From UBA1858 sp965227695 (GTDB lineage Bacteria > Pseudomonadota > Gammaproteobacteria > UBA4575): 64,000 nucleotides of DNA. The position numbers and the translations under genes are program-made. Under the pieces are notes generated by a model. It made no database searches, was not told where the DNA came from, and was given only the letters and a program-made list of their open reading frames with translations. Below, piece by piece: positions 24,589-33,395 of this stretch. Location of the stretch: positions 1,054,001 to 1,118,000 of the forward strand of contig OZ245760.1 in assembly GCA_965227695.1 (NCBI GenBank), read 5' to 3'. Numbering within the stretch: position 1 is the stretch's first letter; each line of letters starts with the position of its first letter.

Positions 24589-26256
24589 ATGTCATTGTTG
24601 GCGGTTAAACACCTGTCTACAGATATCCACTTGATGAATCAAGTCATACATGCCGTTAAGGATGTTTCTTTTGAGGTCGATAGTGGACAAACAGTCGCGC
24701 TGGTGGGCGAGTCAGGCTCAGGCAAATCGATCACCGCATTGTCCATCGCAAGATTGCTGCCCGATGCCGCGAAAATTACCCAGGGAGAAGTCCTGCTTCG
24801 TCAGGAAAATCTACTGGGTTATAGTGAAAGAGAAATGCGTACTATTCGTGGCAGCAGAATTTCAATGATATTTCAGGAACCCATGACGTCGTTGAATCCT
24901 GTGGTTAAAATTGGTGATCAGATATGTGAGACGATGATTCACCATGAAAAACTATCTAAAAAGCTCGCACGTGAACGCTGTCTTGACTTGCTAAATGCAG
25001 TTGGATTATCCAACACAAGGGGAATTATTGATGACTATCCCCATCAACTTTCCGGAGGCATGCGCCAGCGTGTAATGATCGCGATCGCGCTTGCTGCGAA
25101 TCCGGATGTGCTGATTGCCGATGAGCCAACAACTGCTCTTGATGTCACGATACAGGCCCAAGTTCTTAAGTTGTTAAAAGAATTGCAGAAAGAATTCAAT
25201 ATGGGGCTGATCTTCATTACCCATGACCTTGGTGTGGTGCAGCAAATTGCCGATCGGGTCGTAGTTATGCGTTATGGTGAGGTGGTAGAAGAAGCCAGTA
25301 GCCAGCATTTTTTTTCTGCGCCAGAGCATCCCTATAGCCAACAACTGTTAAATGCTGTGCCCGCTATTAACAAACGAGGGCAGCGATTGTCCGTCAATGG
25401 GGAACAGGTGGGTGTTTCTCAAATTTCTTCCAGTGCCACATCACTTGACGCCCCATTGCTCGAAGTTGATCGGCTGAAAGTCCATTTCCCGATCAAGAAA
25501 GGTGTGTTCAAAAGGGTTGTAGGGCACGTAAAGGCAGTGAACGATGTTTCCCTGCAATTGAGAGCTGGCAGGACACTGGCACTGGTCGGCGAATCTGGTT
25601 GTGGCAAGACAACAGTTGGGAAAAGTATAATCAGACTTCTCGATGTGACTCAGGGAGAAATAACCTTTCAGGGCCAGGATCTTCTTCGATTAAAAGGTGA
25701 AGCGCTAAGAGCCCGGCGGCGCGATTTACAAATTGTATTTCAGGATCCTTATTCGTCTTTGAATCCACGTATGTTAGTCGGGGATATCATCGAAGAAGGA
25801 ATGATTGCATTAGGCATCGAAACGAATCAGGCAAAACGTATCCATAGAGTCGCAGAGCTATTGCAACAGGTGGGTCTGCCAGAAGATGCCAAGAGCCGTT
25901 ACCCACATGAATTTTCCGGTGGCCAGAGACAACGTATCTGTATTGCACGTGCACTGGCCGTGAACCCAAAAATAATTATTTGTGACGAACCTACCAGCGC
26001 GCTTGATGTTTCTGTTCAGGCGCAGGTATTAAATCTGCTGAAGGATTTACAGGCCACGCTGGGAATGAGTTATCTCTTTATTACTCATGACATGTCTGTC
26101 GTGAGTTATCTTGCGGATGATGTTGCTGTTATGTATCAGGGTGAAATTGTCGAACAGGGCGATGCAATGAAAATCTTGCAGCATCCGCAGCATGAATACA
26201 CCAAAAAGCTGCTAGCTGCGGTACCTGAGTTACATCTCAACCAGGCTACTCGGTGA
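24589..26256 (+). CDS. Fused dual-domain ABC ATPase, YejF/DppDF-like
   Basis: Cytoplasmic ATPase of 555 residues carrying two complete nucleotide-binding domains. Domain 1: Walker A GESGSGKS (about 37-44), signature LSGGMRQRV (about 152-160), Walker B VLIADEPT. Domain 2: Walker A GESGCGKT (about 333-340), signature FSGGQRQRI (about 445-453), Walker B IIICDEPT. Each is followed by an oligopeptide-family C-terminal region (EHPYSQQLLNAVP, QHEYTKKLLAAVP). One fused chain powers both permeases, as in E. coli YejF. The 3' end overlaps the convergent FHA gene by 11 bases. Confidence 0.97.
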   Translation: MSLLAVKHLSTDIHLMNQVIHAVKDVSFEVDSGQTVALVGESGSGKSITALSIARLLPDAAKITQGEVLLRQENLLGYSEREMRTIRGSRISMIFQEPMTSLNPVVKIGDQICETMIHHEKLSKKLARERCLDLLNAVGLSNTRGIIDDYPHQLSGGMRQRVMIAIALAANPDVLIADEPTTALDVTIQAQVLKLLKELQKEFNMGLIFITHDLGVVQQIADRVVVMRYGEVVEEASSQHFFSAPEHPYSQQLLNAVPAINKRGQRLSVNGEQVGVSQISSSATSLDAPLLEVDRLKVHFPIKKGVFKRVVGHVKAVNDVSLQLRAGRTLALVGESGCGKTTVGKSIIRLLDVTQGEITFQGQDLLRLKGEALRARRRDLQIVFQDPYSSLNPRMLVGDIIEEGMIALGIETNQAKRIHRVAELLQQVGLPEDAKSRYPHEFSGGQRQRICIARALAVNPKIIICDEPTSALDVSVQAQVLNLLKDLQATLGMSYLFITHDMSVVSYLADDVAVMYQGEIVEQGDAMKILQHPQHEYTKKLLAAVPELHLNQATR

Positions 26257-27121
26257 AAAATTCCAATTTAATATTGGCGACTTCTATAATGTCGTTATCC
26301 TCAAGTTGCGTGGCTTTCGCTTTCAATTGCTCACCATTTAGCAAGGTATGGTGTCCATCCTGACCTTGTACGTGTACCAGGAAATAACCTTTGGCGCGTT
26401 TGGTAACGCCGGCTACGGCCATTTTGGGGGAACCAAAAGTGGTTAAGGATTTTTTAAGATCCAGCACCAGTCCGGCATTTTTTCCATTAAGAACCTGAAG
26501 CTTGCCCATGCGCTGGGGTTCAGTGGCGGCTGTTGCCGGAACAATCTGTTCTTCTGAAGTGGCTATACTGGCGTCCGGGGCGGATATTGATTCTGCACTG
26601 GTCTGCCGGGCAGTGGCCGCACCCGATGTGGCAGCCGCCTGGCTTACTTCCACAGCATCTTCTTCCCGGGTGTCAATAATTGGGGCAGGGTGGTTTGAAA
26701 GTGTGCTGGTTGGTTTTTCCTGGATAAGTGTATTTTCTTTTTTTAGAACCTCGTCCATGCCCTCAGGGTCATTTGGTGAAAGCACAATCGTTTTCTCAAG
26801 CACATCAGAGGCATCTTTATCCTGTGGTTTCGGTTCATCGCCCACATAACGGATTCTGTAATTACCGATGTCAATGAGATCGCCATCTTCCAATGCATGT
26901 TTTTTAACCAGACGCGCATTAACATAGGTGCCGTTAGTACTGTTCAGATCCTCCAGAAACGAGCTGTCTAACACGGTAATAATCTGTGTATGGTAACTGC
27001 TAATAGCTAAGTTATTGATACATATATCATTATCAGGCTTGCGCCCGATTGTCATTTTTTCTTTTGTGATAGGGAACTCGCCTACGAGTTTGTCTTCAAG
27101 AGTGACTACCAAGTGTGACAT
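26246..27121 (-). CDS. Double FHA domain protein
   Basis: 291-residue cytoplasmic protein. The N-terminal FHA domain (about 1-90) has the phosphothreonine-binding residues: GRKPDNDI (about 27-34), SSYHTQI (about 41-47) and LNSTNGTYVN (about 59-68). A linker rich in Ala, Glu and Thr (about 95-205) could itself be phosphorylated. A second FHA-like domain (about 206-291, MGKLQVLNGKNAGLVLDL) lacks the clear SxxH pair and may be a degenerate fold. Third gene of a kinase-phosphatase-FHA operon read leftward, 6 bases after the phosphatase. It probably reads the phosphorylation state set by its neighbours; target unknown. Confidence 0.88.
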   Translation of the reverse strand: MSHLVVTLEDKLVGEFPITKEKMTIGRKPDNDICINNLAISSYHTQIITVLDSSFLEDLNSTNGTYVNARLVKKHALEDGDLIDIGNYRIRYVGDEPKPQDKDASDVLEKTIVLSPNDPEGMDEVLKKENTLIQEKPTSTLSNHPAPIIDTREEDAVEVSQAAATSGAATARQTSAESISAPDASIATSEEQIVPATAATEPQRMGKLQVLNGKNAGLVLDLKKSLTTFGSPKMAVAGVTKRAKGYFLVHVQGQDGHHTLLNGEQLKAKATQLEDNDIIEVANIKLEFFTE

Positions 27122-27127
27122 GACTAT

Positions 27128-27955
27128 TTATTGTCCAAATATCTTTTTAAAATTAGTATTCCAACGTTTTTTATATGGAAAAGCTTTTGTCGGTTTGGCT
27201 AATAGTACTGAAATATTATCCCGTCCACCTTTAACATTCGCACATTCCACAAGGTTTTCCGCTAATTTGTCGAGATTATCACGGAACTCACTCACTATAT
27301 TAGAAATTTCCTGATCATCTACCATATCTGTCAGACCATCGGAGCAAAGCAGATAGATATCTCCCGGAATGACCATATCCTCTCGAATATCAACCGCAGT
27401 GGTTGGCTGGATTCCCAATGCCCGTGTGACCAGGTTACGGTTTAATGAGGCATCGGCCTCTTCCTGGGTATAATAACCGCGGTCGACGAGTTCCTGAAGA
27501 AAAGTGTGGTCAACCGTTACCTGCTCTAATTTGGAGCTCCGAAAACGGTACATGCGTGAATCGCCGACATGGGCGATTGTAACCTGGTTATTGTAAAGTA
27601 TCGCCAGTACCAGAGTTGTACCCATGCCCCGACATTCCGGGTCCTGTTGCCCTTTTTTATATACTTTTTCATTGGCAATAATAATCGCTTCTCTGACGGC
27701 AAGACTTTCATTGGTGTAGCCTGTGACCGGATCAAGTTCACCGGGTATCAGCCCGGGAATACGTGCTTCCAGCTCGGTTAAGATCGTTTTGATGGCAAGC
27801 TCGCTGGCGACCTCCCCGCTTTTATAGCCGCCCATACCGTCCGCCAGAGCAACTAGGCCGATATCTAAATTTTCGCCTAGATAGTCCTCATTGTGCGTAC
27901 GTACTTTGCCTGTATCAGTTCGGCCTGCAACAGACAAAATTCCTTTTAAATTCAT
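27128..27955 (-). CDS. PP2C-type protein serine/threonine phosphatase
   Basis: 275-residue metal-dependent phosphatase with the bacterial PP2C motifs in order: RTDTGKVRTHNED (about 11-23), ADGMGG (about 37-42), GMGTTLVLAIL, HVGDSRMYRF (about 120-129), CSDGLTDMV (about 198-206) and GGRDNISVLL (about 242-251). An upstream in-frame ATG at 27997 would add 14 non-conserved residues and overlap the kinase, so I start at 27955. It removes phosphate from Ser/Thr, presumably reversing the kinase 23 bases upstream. No transmembrane segment. Confidence 0.93.
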   Translation of the reverse strand: MNLKGILSVAGRTDTGKVRTHNEDYLGENLDIGLVALADGMGGYKSGEVASELAIKTILTELEARIPGLIPGELDPVTGYTNESLAVREAIIIANEKVYKKGQQDPECRGMGTTLVLAILYNNQVTIAHVGDSRMYRFRSSKLEQVTVDHTFLQELVDRGYYTQEEADASLNRNLVTRALGIQPTTAVDIREDMVIPGDIYLLCSDGLTDMVDDQEISNIVSEFRDNLDKLAENLVECANVKGGRDNISVLLAKPTKAFPYKKRWNTNFKKIFGQ

Positions 27956-27978
27956 TTGCTTAACATTATTAATAAAGA

Positions 27979-29304
27979 TTATTGTGATTTGCCGCACCGG
28001 CGTAGTTGTTGGGAAAACTCAGCAGCGCTTGCAAAGCGCTGTGCAGGATCTTTTGCCAGCGCTATTTCTACCACATCTACAAGGTTTTTTGGGAGGTTTG
28101 GTTTAATTTCTGTTATTTTTCGATGCGGTTCATTGACGATGGTGTACATCAATCCTGCCATGGAGTTTCCGGAAAAGGGCGGTTCACCGGTGAGCAGGCG
28201 ATAGAGTGTTGCACCTAGAGAAAAAATATCTGAACGAGCGTCGACTTCCTGGCTATTGAGCTGCTCAGGAGACATGTAAAACGGTGTACCTAACAGGGAT
28301 CCGGCCAGTGTCTGTGTGGAGTTGGCGATGTGCGCAATACCAAAATCACCCAGCTTCGCGCATGAATTTGCGTGATCATAGACAATATTGGCAGGTTTAA
28401 CATCACGGTGAATAATACCCCGGTCATGTGCATACTGCAGGCCATCCGCGCATTGCGCAATAAGCTCAATAATGAGGTTCTGCGGTAAAAGGGTCTCAGG
28501 TTGGCTATATTCTTTTAAAGATTTACCGCGAATATACTCCATGACGATAAAGGCAACATTGTTCGCATGCCCTGAGTCTATGATTTTAATGATATTTTGA
28601 TGTTTAAGTGACGCCGCTGTTTCTGCTTCACGCATAAAGCGTGCGAGTAATTCTGCTTCCAGGGCATTTTTCTGATCGTAGTTTATTTCCAGGATTTTTA
28701 GCGCAACATGCTGTTGATGGTTGTGGTGATCGCGAGCCAAAAAAATATTACTCCCGGTACCCTTGCCAATATTTTTTCTTATTTCGTATCGATCATTGAA
28801 TAGTGACCGATCCTTGTCCGATTTATCAGATTTTTCGGGACTGGCCTTCAAGCGCCTGGATTTGTGGGGTATTTTGCTTTGCGCCAGCGGGTTATCGGGC
28901 TGAAGAATTAAAATATGTGAATACACTTTTTCCGCCAGATTCTGTTGATTGATAATTTCGTAATCCTTGGCAAGGTTGATTAACAAACTGACTATTCGGT
29001 CTGATGGGCTACACTGTCTGTATAGTGCATAGGCCGCATCCAGTTTTCCCTGGCCCTGAAAATTTAGTGCGAGACGAATATTTTTCTGATCCAGGTCTTT
29101 GCGCGACTGATTACCTGGTATCGGTCGCTGATCGCCGGCTATCAGCCGGTAAAGCAATATGGCACTCAGAAGACTGGCAACTGTGAGGAAGACTACCTGC
29201 GTACTGCTGATCACTGAATTTAGCTTGTATCCAATAATTGCAGCCGCAATCAGGCCTGCGACGACATAATATATGAAACGTGATTTCAGCTGGGCAGAAG
29301 TCAT
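27979..29304 (-). CDS. Membrane-anchored Ser/Thr protein kinase (Hanks type)
   Basis: 441-residue kinase, taking the start at 29304. An upstream open frame to 29499 adds 65 residues of AT-rich, unlikely protein. Two transmembrane segments (about 9-26 and 37-56) form a hairpin, followed by a TPR-like helical region (about 75-140) and a basic linker. The kinase domain occupies the C-terminus (about 173-441): glycine loop GKGTGS, Lys203 in VALKIL, catalytic Asp301 in HRDVKPAN, Asp320 in DFG, and GTPFYMSPE. All catalytic residues are present, so it should be active. This order (membrane, TPR, kinase last) is the reverse of the usual PknB layout. First gene of the leftward cassette. Confidence 0.92.
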   Translation of the reverse strand: MTSAQLKSRFIYYVVAGLIAAAIIGYKLNSVISSTQVVFLTVASLLSAILLYRLIAGDQRPIPGNQSRKDLDQKNIRLALNFQGQGKLDAAYALYRQCSPSDRIVSLLINLAKDYEIINQQNLAEKVYSHILILQPDNPLAQSKIPHKSRRLKASPEKSDKSDKDRSLFNDRYEIRKNIGKGTGSNIFLARDHHNHQQHVALKILEINYDQKNALEAELLARFMREAETAASLKHQNIIKIIDSGHANNVAFIVMEYIRGKSLKEYSQPETLLPQNLIIELIAQCADGLQYAHDRGIIHRDVKPANIVYDHANSCAKLGDFGIAHIANSTQTLAGSLLGTPFYMSPEQLNSQEVDARSDIFSLGATLYRLLTGEPPFSGNSMAGLMYTIVNEPHRKITEIKPNLPKNLVDVVEIALAKDPAQRFASAAEFSQQLRRCGKSQ

Positions 29305-29467
29305 TGAGGTCTCGAAGATATATAAATTCAGTGATTTATGCATATTAGCAATAGAAAGCATAATTGATACTATAGATGACGAGTTAAGCGTTATTCTCAG
29401 GCGATAAAGTACGATTATTTTTATCACGTTTAATGAAATTGTGACCCGCTGCACAATTTTACTTGTT

Positions 29468-29490
29468 ACCTCATTTGCGTAGAATGAGGT
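29468..29490. promoter_or_regulatory. 8-bp dyad in the divergent kinase/methyltransferase promoter region
   Basis: ACCTCATT (29468-29475), 7-base spacer TGCGTAG, AATGAGGT (29483-29490). It overlaps a plausible rightward promoter, TTTACT (29458-29463), 16 bases, TAGAAT (29480-29485), so a repressor bound here would block that promoter. The binding protein is unknown. Confidence 0.45.
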
Positions 29491-29527
29491 GAAATTCAAT
29501 TCAGCCAGTATTTAAAGTGACGAGTTA

Positions 29528-30268
29528 GTGTTTGATCTAAGTGAGATTCGGGAGTGGTACCAGACAGAGGCAGGGAAACTCGTTAGCCAGGCGATCGAAC
29601 AGCACTTATGGCGAATTACAGCCTGTATCTTTGGCTATCATGCCGTTCAGATAGGCGATCTCTTCGCTGAAAATAATCTGCTGAAAAAATGCACAATACC
29701 TGCGCAGACGTGTTTCGATCGTGCCGTGAGCGCAAATGTCATCAGTAGTCCGGCGGCGCTGCCGATTAGTAATGACTGCATAGACCTGTTTGTGTTGCCG
29801 CATACACTGGATTTCACTGAAAAGCCACATGAAATCCTGCGCGAAGTTGAACGCTGCCTGGTGCCTGAGGGCTATATCGTCGTGATAGGTTTTAACCCTT
29901 TTTCATTTTATGGTGCATGGAAATTAGCATTGTTCAGAAAGAATGTGGCTCCATGGAATGCAAATTTTTATAGCATGAGGCGACTGCGGGACTGGTCATC
30001 TTTGCTTGGTCTCGAAGAAACTGAAGTTCATTATGCGGCACATTTGCCACCCTTCAAACGCATTCAGGCATGGAAAAAAATGCAGTCTCTGGGTCGCACA
30101 ATGCAGTATCATGCGCCGCGAACAGGCGGTATTTATGTGTTTGTGGCGCGTAAACGGGTCGCAAGATTAACACCGCTCAAGCCGGCATGGACAACCACTA
30201 ACCAAATACTTACTGGCAAGTTGCCAAAACCTACTGTCGGTATGCAGGATAATGCGAAATCACGTTGA
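29528..30268 (+). CDS. Class I SAM-dependent methyltransferase (YafS-like)
   Basis: 246-residue protein at the position held by yafS in E. coli and by an equivalent methyltransferase before rnhA in Pseudomonas. The central segment fits a methyltransferase-11 fold: LPISNDCIDLFVLPHTLDF (about 78-96), ILREVERCLVPEGYIVVIGFNPFSFYG (about 103-129). Motif I is degenerate (IGDLFAENN instead of GxGxG), so cofactor binding is not assured. The start is GTG. It overlaps rnhA by 17 bases, implying coupling. Substrate unknown. Confidence 0.82.
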   Translation: MFDLSEIREWYQTEAGKLVSQAIEQHLWRITACIFGYHAVQIGDLFAENNLLKKCTIPAQTCFDRAVSANVISSPAALPISNDCIDLFVLPHTLDFTEKPHEILREVERCLVPEGYIVVIGFNPFSFYGAWKLALFRKNVAPWNANFYSMRRLRDWSSLLGLEETEVHYAAHLPPFKRIQAWKKMQSLGRTMQYHAPRTGGIYVFVARKRVARLTPLKPAWTTTNQILTGKLPKPTVGMQDNAKSR

Positions 30269-30695
30269 AATTTTTACTGATGGCGCCTGCAGAGGCAATC
30301 CAGGGCCGGGAGGCTGGGGAGTGCTATTACGTTTTAACAATGTAGAAAAAACACTAAAGGGTAGTGAGAAAGAAACGACAAACAACAGAATGGAGTTGCA
30401 GGCGGCCATATCAGCACTGGAAACCCTGACGCGACCTTGTAAAATCATACTAACCACAGATTCACGCTATGTGATGGATGGTATCCAGCAGTGGCTGCCG
30501 GGTTGGAAGCAACGCGGCTGGAGAACGTCTGGCAAAAAACCGGTAAAAAATGAAGATTTATGGCGGAAACTGGATGAACTGGTAAATGGGCACGAGATTG
30601 AATGGCGGTGGGTAAGGGGCCATAGTGGTCATCCGGAAAATGAACTTGTTGACCAGTTGGCCAATCAGGCAATTGACGAAATTAATGTTAGTTAA
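30252..30695 (+). CDS. rnhA: Ribonuclease HI
   Basis: Cleaves RNA in RNA:DNA hybrids, removing primers and R-loops. 147 residues (E. coli 155). The four acidic catalytic residues are present: Asp in FTDGACRGNPGPGG (about 9), Glu in NNRMELQA (about 47), Asp in TTDSRYV (about 69) and Asp in ENELVDQLA (about 133). ATG start inside the methyltransferase gene; dnaQ begins 24 bases after the stop. rnhA and dnaQ are co-directional here; in E. coli they are divergent. Confidence 0.98.
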   Translation: MRNHVEIFTDGACRGNPGPGGWGVLLRFNNVEKTLKGSEKETTNNRMELQAAISALETLTRPCKIILTTDSRYVMDGIQQWLPGWKQRGWRTSGKKPVKNEDLWRKLDELVNGHEIEWRWVRGHSGHPENELVDQLANQAIDEINVS

Positions 30696-30719
30696 TGCTG
30701 GTACTGTTGAGTGACGATT

Positions 30720-31439
30720 ATGAGACAAATTGTATTGGACACAGAAACGACCGGACTCGAAACATCTGCCGGACATCGTATTATAGAAATCGGTGCCGTA
30801 GAGATTATTAACCGCCAGGTCACCGATCGTTTCTATCACCAATATCTCAATCCGGAGCGGGATATCGATGCAGGTGCAGAAGCCGTGCATGGTATCAGCC
30901 TCGATTCGTTGCAGGATAAACCCAGATTTATTGATGTATGTGAAGAGTTTCTGGATTTTATTCGTGATGCAGAACTAATTATTCATAATGCGGAATTTGA
31001 TGTCGGGTTTTTAAATCATGAGCTTGTCTGCATTGAACATACATTAACTGACATTCGCACAATATGTCAGGTCACAGATACATTGAAACAGGCTCGTGAG
31101 TTGCATCCGGGGCAACGCAACAGTCTGGATGCATTATGTAACCGTTATGAAATAGACAATTCACGACGCGAATTACATGGCGCTTTGCTGGATGCCCAGA
31201 TTCTGGCGGATGTATATCTCGCCATGACCGGTGGTCAGGTTGCCTTGAGTCTGGCTGCGAGTCCTGATTCCCGGAAATCCCAGACAGTAATCGGCCAGCT
31301 GAACCAAACAAAGCATGATCTGCCCGTGTTGTCTGCCAGCCAGGAAGAGTGTGCAGAGCATGAAAAGATGCTTATGCACATTGCCCAGAACAATGATTCA
31401 CATACGACTCTCTGGTCACGGCTGAGTGAACAGGATTGA
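30720..31439 (+). CDS. dnaQ: DNA polymerase III epsilon subunit (3'-5' proofreading exonuclease)
   Basis: Proofreading subunit of the replicative polymerase, 239 residues (E. coli 243). DEDDh exonuclease motifs: ExoI DTETTG (about 6-11), ExoII HNAEFDVGFLNHE (about 95-107) and ExoIII with catalytic His and Asp in HGALLDAQILADVY (about 156-169). A clamp-binding-like GGQVALSL follows at about 174-181, and a variable C-terminal segment ends in LWSRL, the probable alpha-subunit contact. I use ATG 30720, preceded by TTGAGTGA; a GTG at 30711 adds three residues. Confidence 0.97.
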   Translation: MRQIVLDTETTGLETSAGHRIIEIGAVEIINRQVTDRFYHQYLNPERDIDAGAEAVHGISLDSLQDKPRFIDVCEEFLDFIRDAELIIHNAEFDVGFLNHELVCIEHTLTDIRTICQVTDTLKQARELHPGQRNSLDALCNRYEIDNSRRELHGALLDAQILADVYLAMTGGQVALSLAASPDSRKSQTVIGQLNQTKHDLPVLSASQEECAEHEKMLMHIAQNNDSHTTLWSRLSEQD

Positions 31440-31445
31440 CCTTAG

Positions 31446-31919
31446 CTAGCCATGCTTTAAGATGCGTGACTTCTGTCTTTCCCAGTCTCTGTCTTTTTCA
31501 GAATGACGTTTATCATGTTGCTGTTTGCCTTTGGCGATACCAACTTCGACTTTCGCACGGCCTTTTTTCCAGTACAATTTGACAGGGACAAGCGTATAAC
31601 CCTTGCGTTCGACAGCGCCGATCAGGCGGTCAATTTCATTTCTGTGAAGGAGTAGCTTACGGGTCCGCAGGGGGTTCGGCTTTATATGTGTCGAGGCTGT
31701 ATTGAGTGCGGATATATGTGCGCCATGCAACCATGCTTCGCCGTTTTTGATCAGGATATAACTTTCCTTGATCTGGACGCTTTTTGCACGCAGGCTTTTT
31801 ACTTCCCACCCTTCCAGTGCAATACCCGCTTCGTAAGTGTCTTCGATAAAGTAATCGTGACGCGCCTTTCTGTTTACGATGATGGTGCTGTCGCCCGGTG
31901 ATGTTTTTTTCTTACCCAT
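31446..31919 (-). CDS. smpB: SsrA-binding protein SmpB
   Basis: Partner of tmRNA in rescue of stalled ribosomes; rescued chains are then degraded by ClpXP, encoded in this window. 157 residues with the beta-barrel motifs ARHDYFIEDTYEAGIALEGW (about 18-37), EVKSLRAK and GAHIS, and a basic C-terminal tail (RHSEKDRDWERQKSRILKHG) that enters the decoding centre. The tmRNA gene is not seen here. Convergent with dnaQ (6-base gap), divergent from the NSS transporter and ratAB, part of the widespread smpB/ratA/ratB neighbourhood. Confidence 0.98.
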   Translation of the reverse strand: MGKKKTSPGDSTIIVNRKARHDYFIEDTYEAGIALEGWEVKSLRAKSVQIKESYILIKNGEAWLHGAHISALNTASTHIKPNPLRTRKLLLHRNEIDRLIGAVERKGYTLVPVKLYWKKGRAKVEVGIAKGKQQHDKRHSEKDRDWERQKSRILKHG

Positions 31920-32030
31920 GCCTTATTATAAACACACAGATACAAACCGGATGAATTTTTCTCGTCTGACTTGAGTGTTGTTGGAAAATTCATCAGAATG
32001 CACGCCTTCATCATCACAAAACCTCATGTA

Positions 32031-33392
32031 ATGCCAACTGTAAATACTTCGATACATGGCGAATGGTCTTCGCGCCTAGCATTTATTCTGGCGGCAGCGG
32101 GCTCGGCCGTTGGCCTTGGAAACATATGGAAGTTTCCATACATGGCTGGTGAAAATGGTGGCGGTGCTTTTGTGATCATCTATCTTGCCTGTATTGTGTT
32201 ATTGGGCCTGCCAATCATGATGGCAGAAGTAATGTTGGGGCGAAGAGGAAGACAAAGTCCCATTAACACCATGAAGACTTTATGTGAACAGGAAAAGACA
32301 AACAATGCCTGGCGGCTGTTGGGCTGGAGTGGGGTCGTGGCAGGTGTATTGATTCTTTCCTACTATAGTGTTATCGCCGGCTGGTCATTATCTTATGTGG
32401 TTGAGAGTGCCAGTGGTTCATTCAGGGGGATTACGGAAACCCAGGCGGGTAAAATTTTCTCGGGCCTCGTGGGTAGTCCACTGACCCTGATTTTCTGGCA
32501 TAGCCTGTTCATGATCATCACAATGATAGTAGTGGCCAGAGGCGTCAGTCATGGACTGGAAAGGGCAGTGAAGTATTTAATGCCAGCTCTTGCCGTATTG
32601 ATTCTGGTATTAATCGGTTACTCTATATCACAGGGTAATATTATGCTCGGTATCGAGTTTATGTTTACACCGGATTTTTCCAAAATTGACCAGGAAGTAT
32701 TGCTTGATGCCATGGGACAGGCATTTTTTTCATTAAGTCTTGGTATGGGAGCGATAATGATATATGGCTCATACCTGCCGCAACGTGCTTCTATCGCCAG
32801 AACCAGTTTTGCGGTTGCCGTTGCAGATACTTCTATCGCTATTTTTGCAGGTCTTGCCATTTTCCCCATCGTTTTTTCAAACCAGTTAGTGGCTTCACAG
32901 GGCCCCGGACTTATATTCAACACACTACCACTTGCGTTTGGACAAATGCCAGGTGGTGAATTTTTTGGTACTGTATTTTTTGTGTTACTGGTATTTGCCG
33001 CATGGACGTCTTCCATTTCGCTGATCGAGCCTGCCGTTGCGTGGCTGGTAGAGCGCCGCGGGCTGACGCGCAGAAAAGCCAGCATTATTTGTGGCTCAGT
33101 TACCTGGCTGGTGGGGCTGGGAACCGTATTCTCATTCAATATCTGGGAGTCTTATACAATATATGGAAAAACAGTCTTTGATCTGCTCGACTTTTTGACC
33201 TCTAATATTATGCTGCCACTGGGCGGGCTATTTATTGCAATTTATGTCGGATGGAGTATGCGGGAGAGTTCTGTCAGGGACGAAATAGCCATTGGTAATC
33301 CGGTATTTTACCGGTTATGGCGAATACTCATTCGCTACGTTACTCCTGTTGCAGTGACAATCATCTTTCTCAGAGTAATAGGGATTATTTAA
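32031..33392 (+). CDS. Neurotransmitter:sodium symporter family transporter
   Basis: LeuT-fold sodium-coupled amino acid or amine transporter, 453 residues from the ATG at 32031. The frame is open further upstream to a TTG at 31971, but those residues are not family-like. The TM1 signature AAAGSAVGLGNIWKFPY (about 17-33) holds the sodium- and substrate-contacting unwound segment. Eleven to twelve spans are visible. Short bacterial members like this often transport hydrophobic amino acids; substrate unassigned. It sits between smpB and ratA, where no transporter is usually found, and ends 3 bases before ratA. Confidence 0.92.
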   Translation: MPTVNTSIHGEWSSRLAFILAAAGSAVGLGNIWKFPYMAGENGGGAFVIIYLACIVLLGLPIMMAEVMLGRRGRQSPINTMKTLCEQEKTNNAWRLLGWSGVVAGVLILSYYSVIAGWSLSYVVESASGSFRGITETQAGKIFSGLVGSPLTLIFWHSLFMIITMIVVARGVSHGLERAVKYLMPALAVLILVLIGYSISQGNIMLGIEFMFTPDFSKIDQEVLLDAMGQAFFSLSLGMGAIMIYGSYLPQRASIARTSFAVAVADTSIAIFAGLAIFPIVFSNQLVASQGPGLIFNTLPLAFGQMPGGEFFGTVFFVLLVFAAWTSSISLIEPAVAWLVERRGLTRRKASIICGSVTWLVGLGTVFSFNIWESYTIYGKTVFDLLDFLTSNIMLPLGGLFIAIYVGWSMRESSVRDEIAIGNPVFYRLWRILIRYVTPVAVTIIFLRVIGII

Positions 33393-33395
33393 CCT

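Noticed and set aside
26246..29304. Kinase/phosphatase/FHA genes as part of a type VI secretion cluster
   Set aside because: No tss, hcp, vgrG or clpV gene occurs anywhere in the window.
29305..29499. 65-residue N-terminal extension of the Ser/Thr kinase
   Set aside because: AT-rich, low-complexity residues and would cover the whole divergent promoter region and its dyad; the ATG at 29304 directly precedes the membrane segment.
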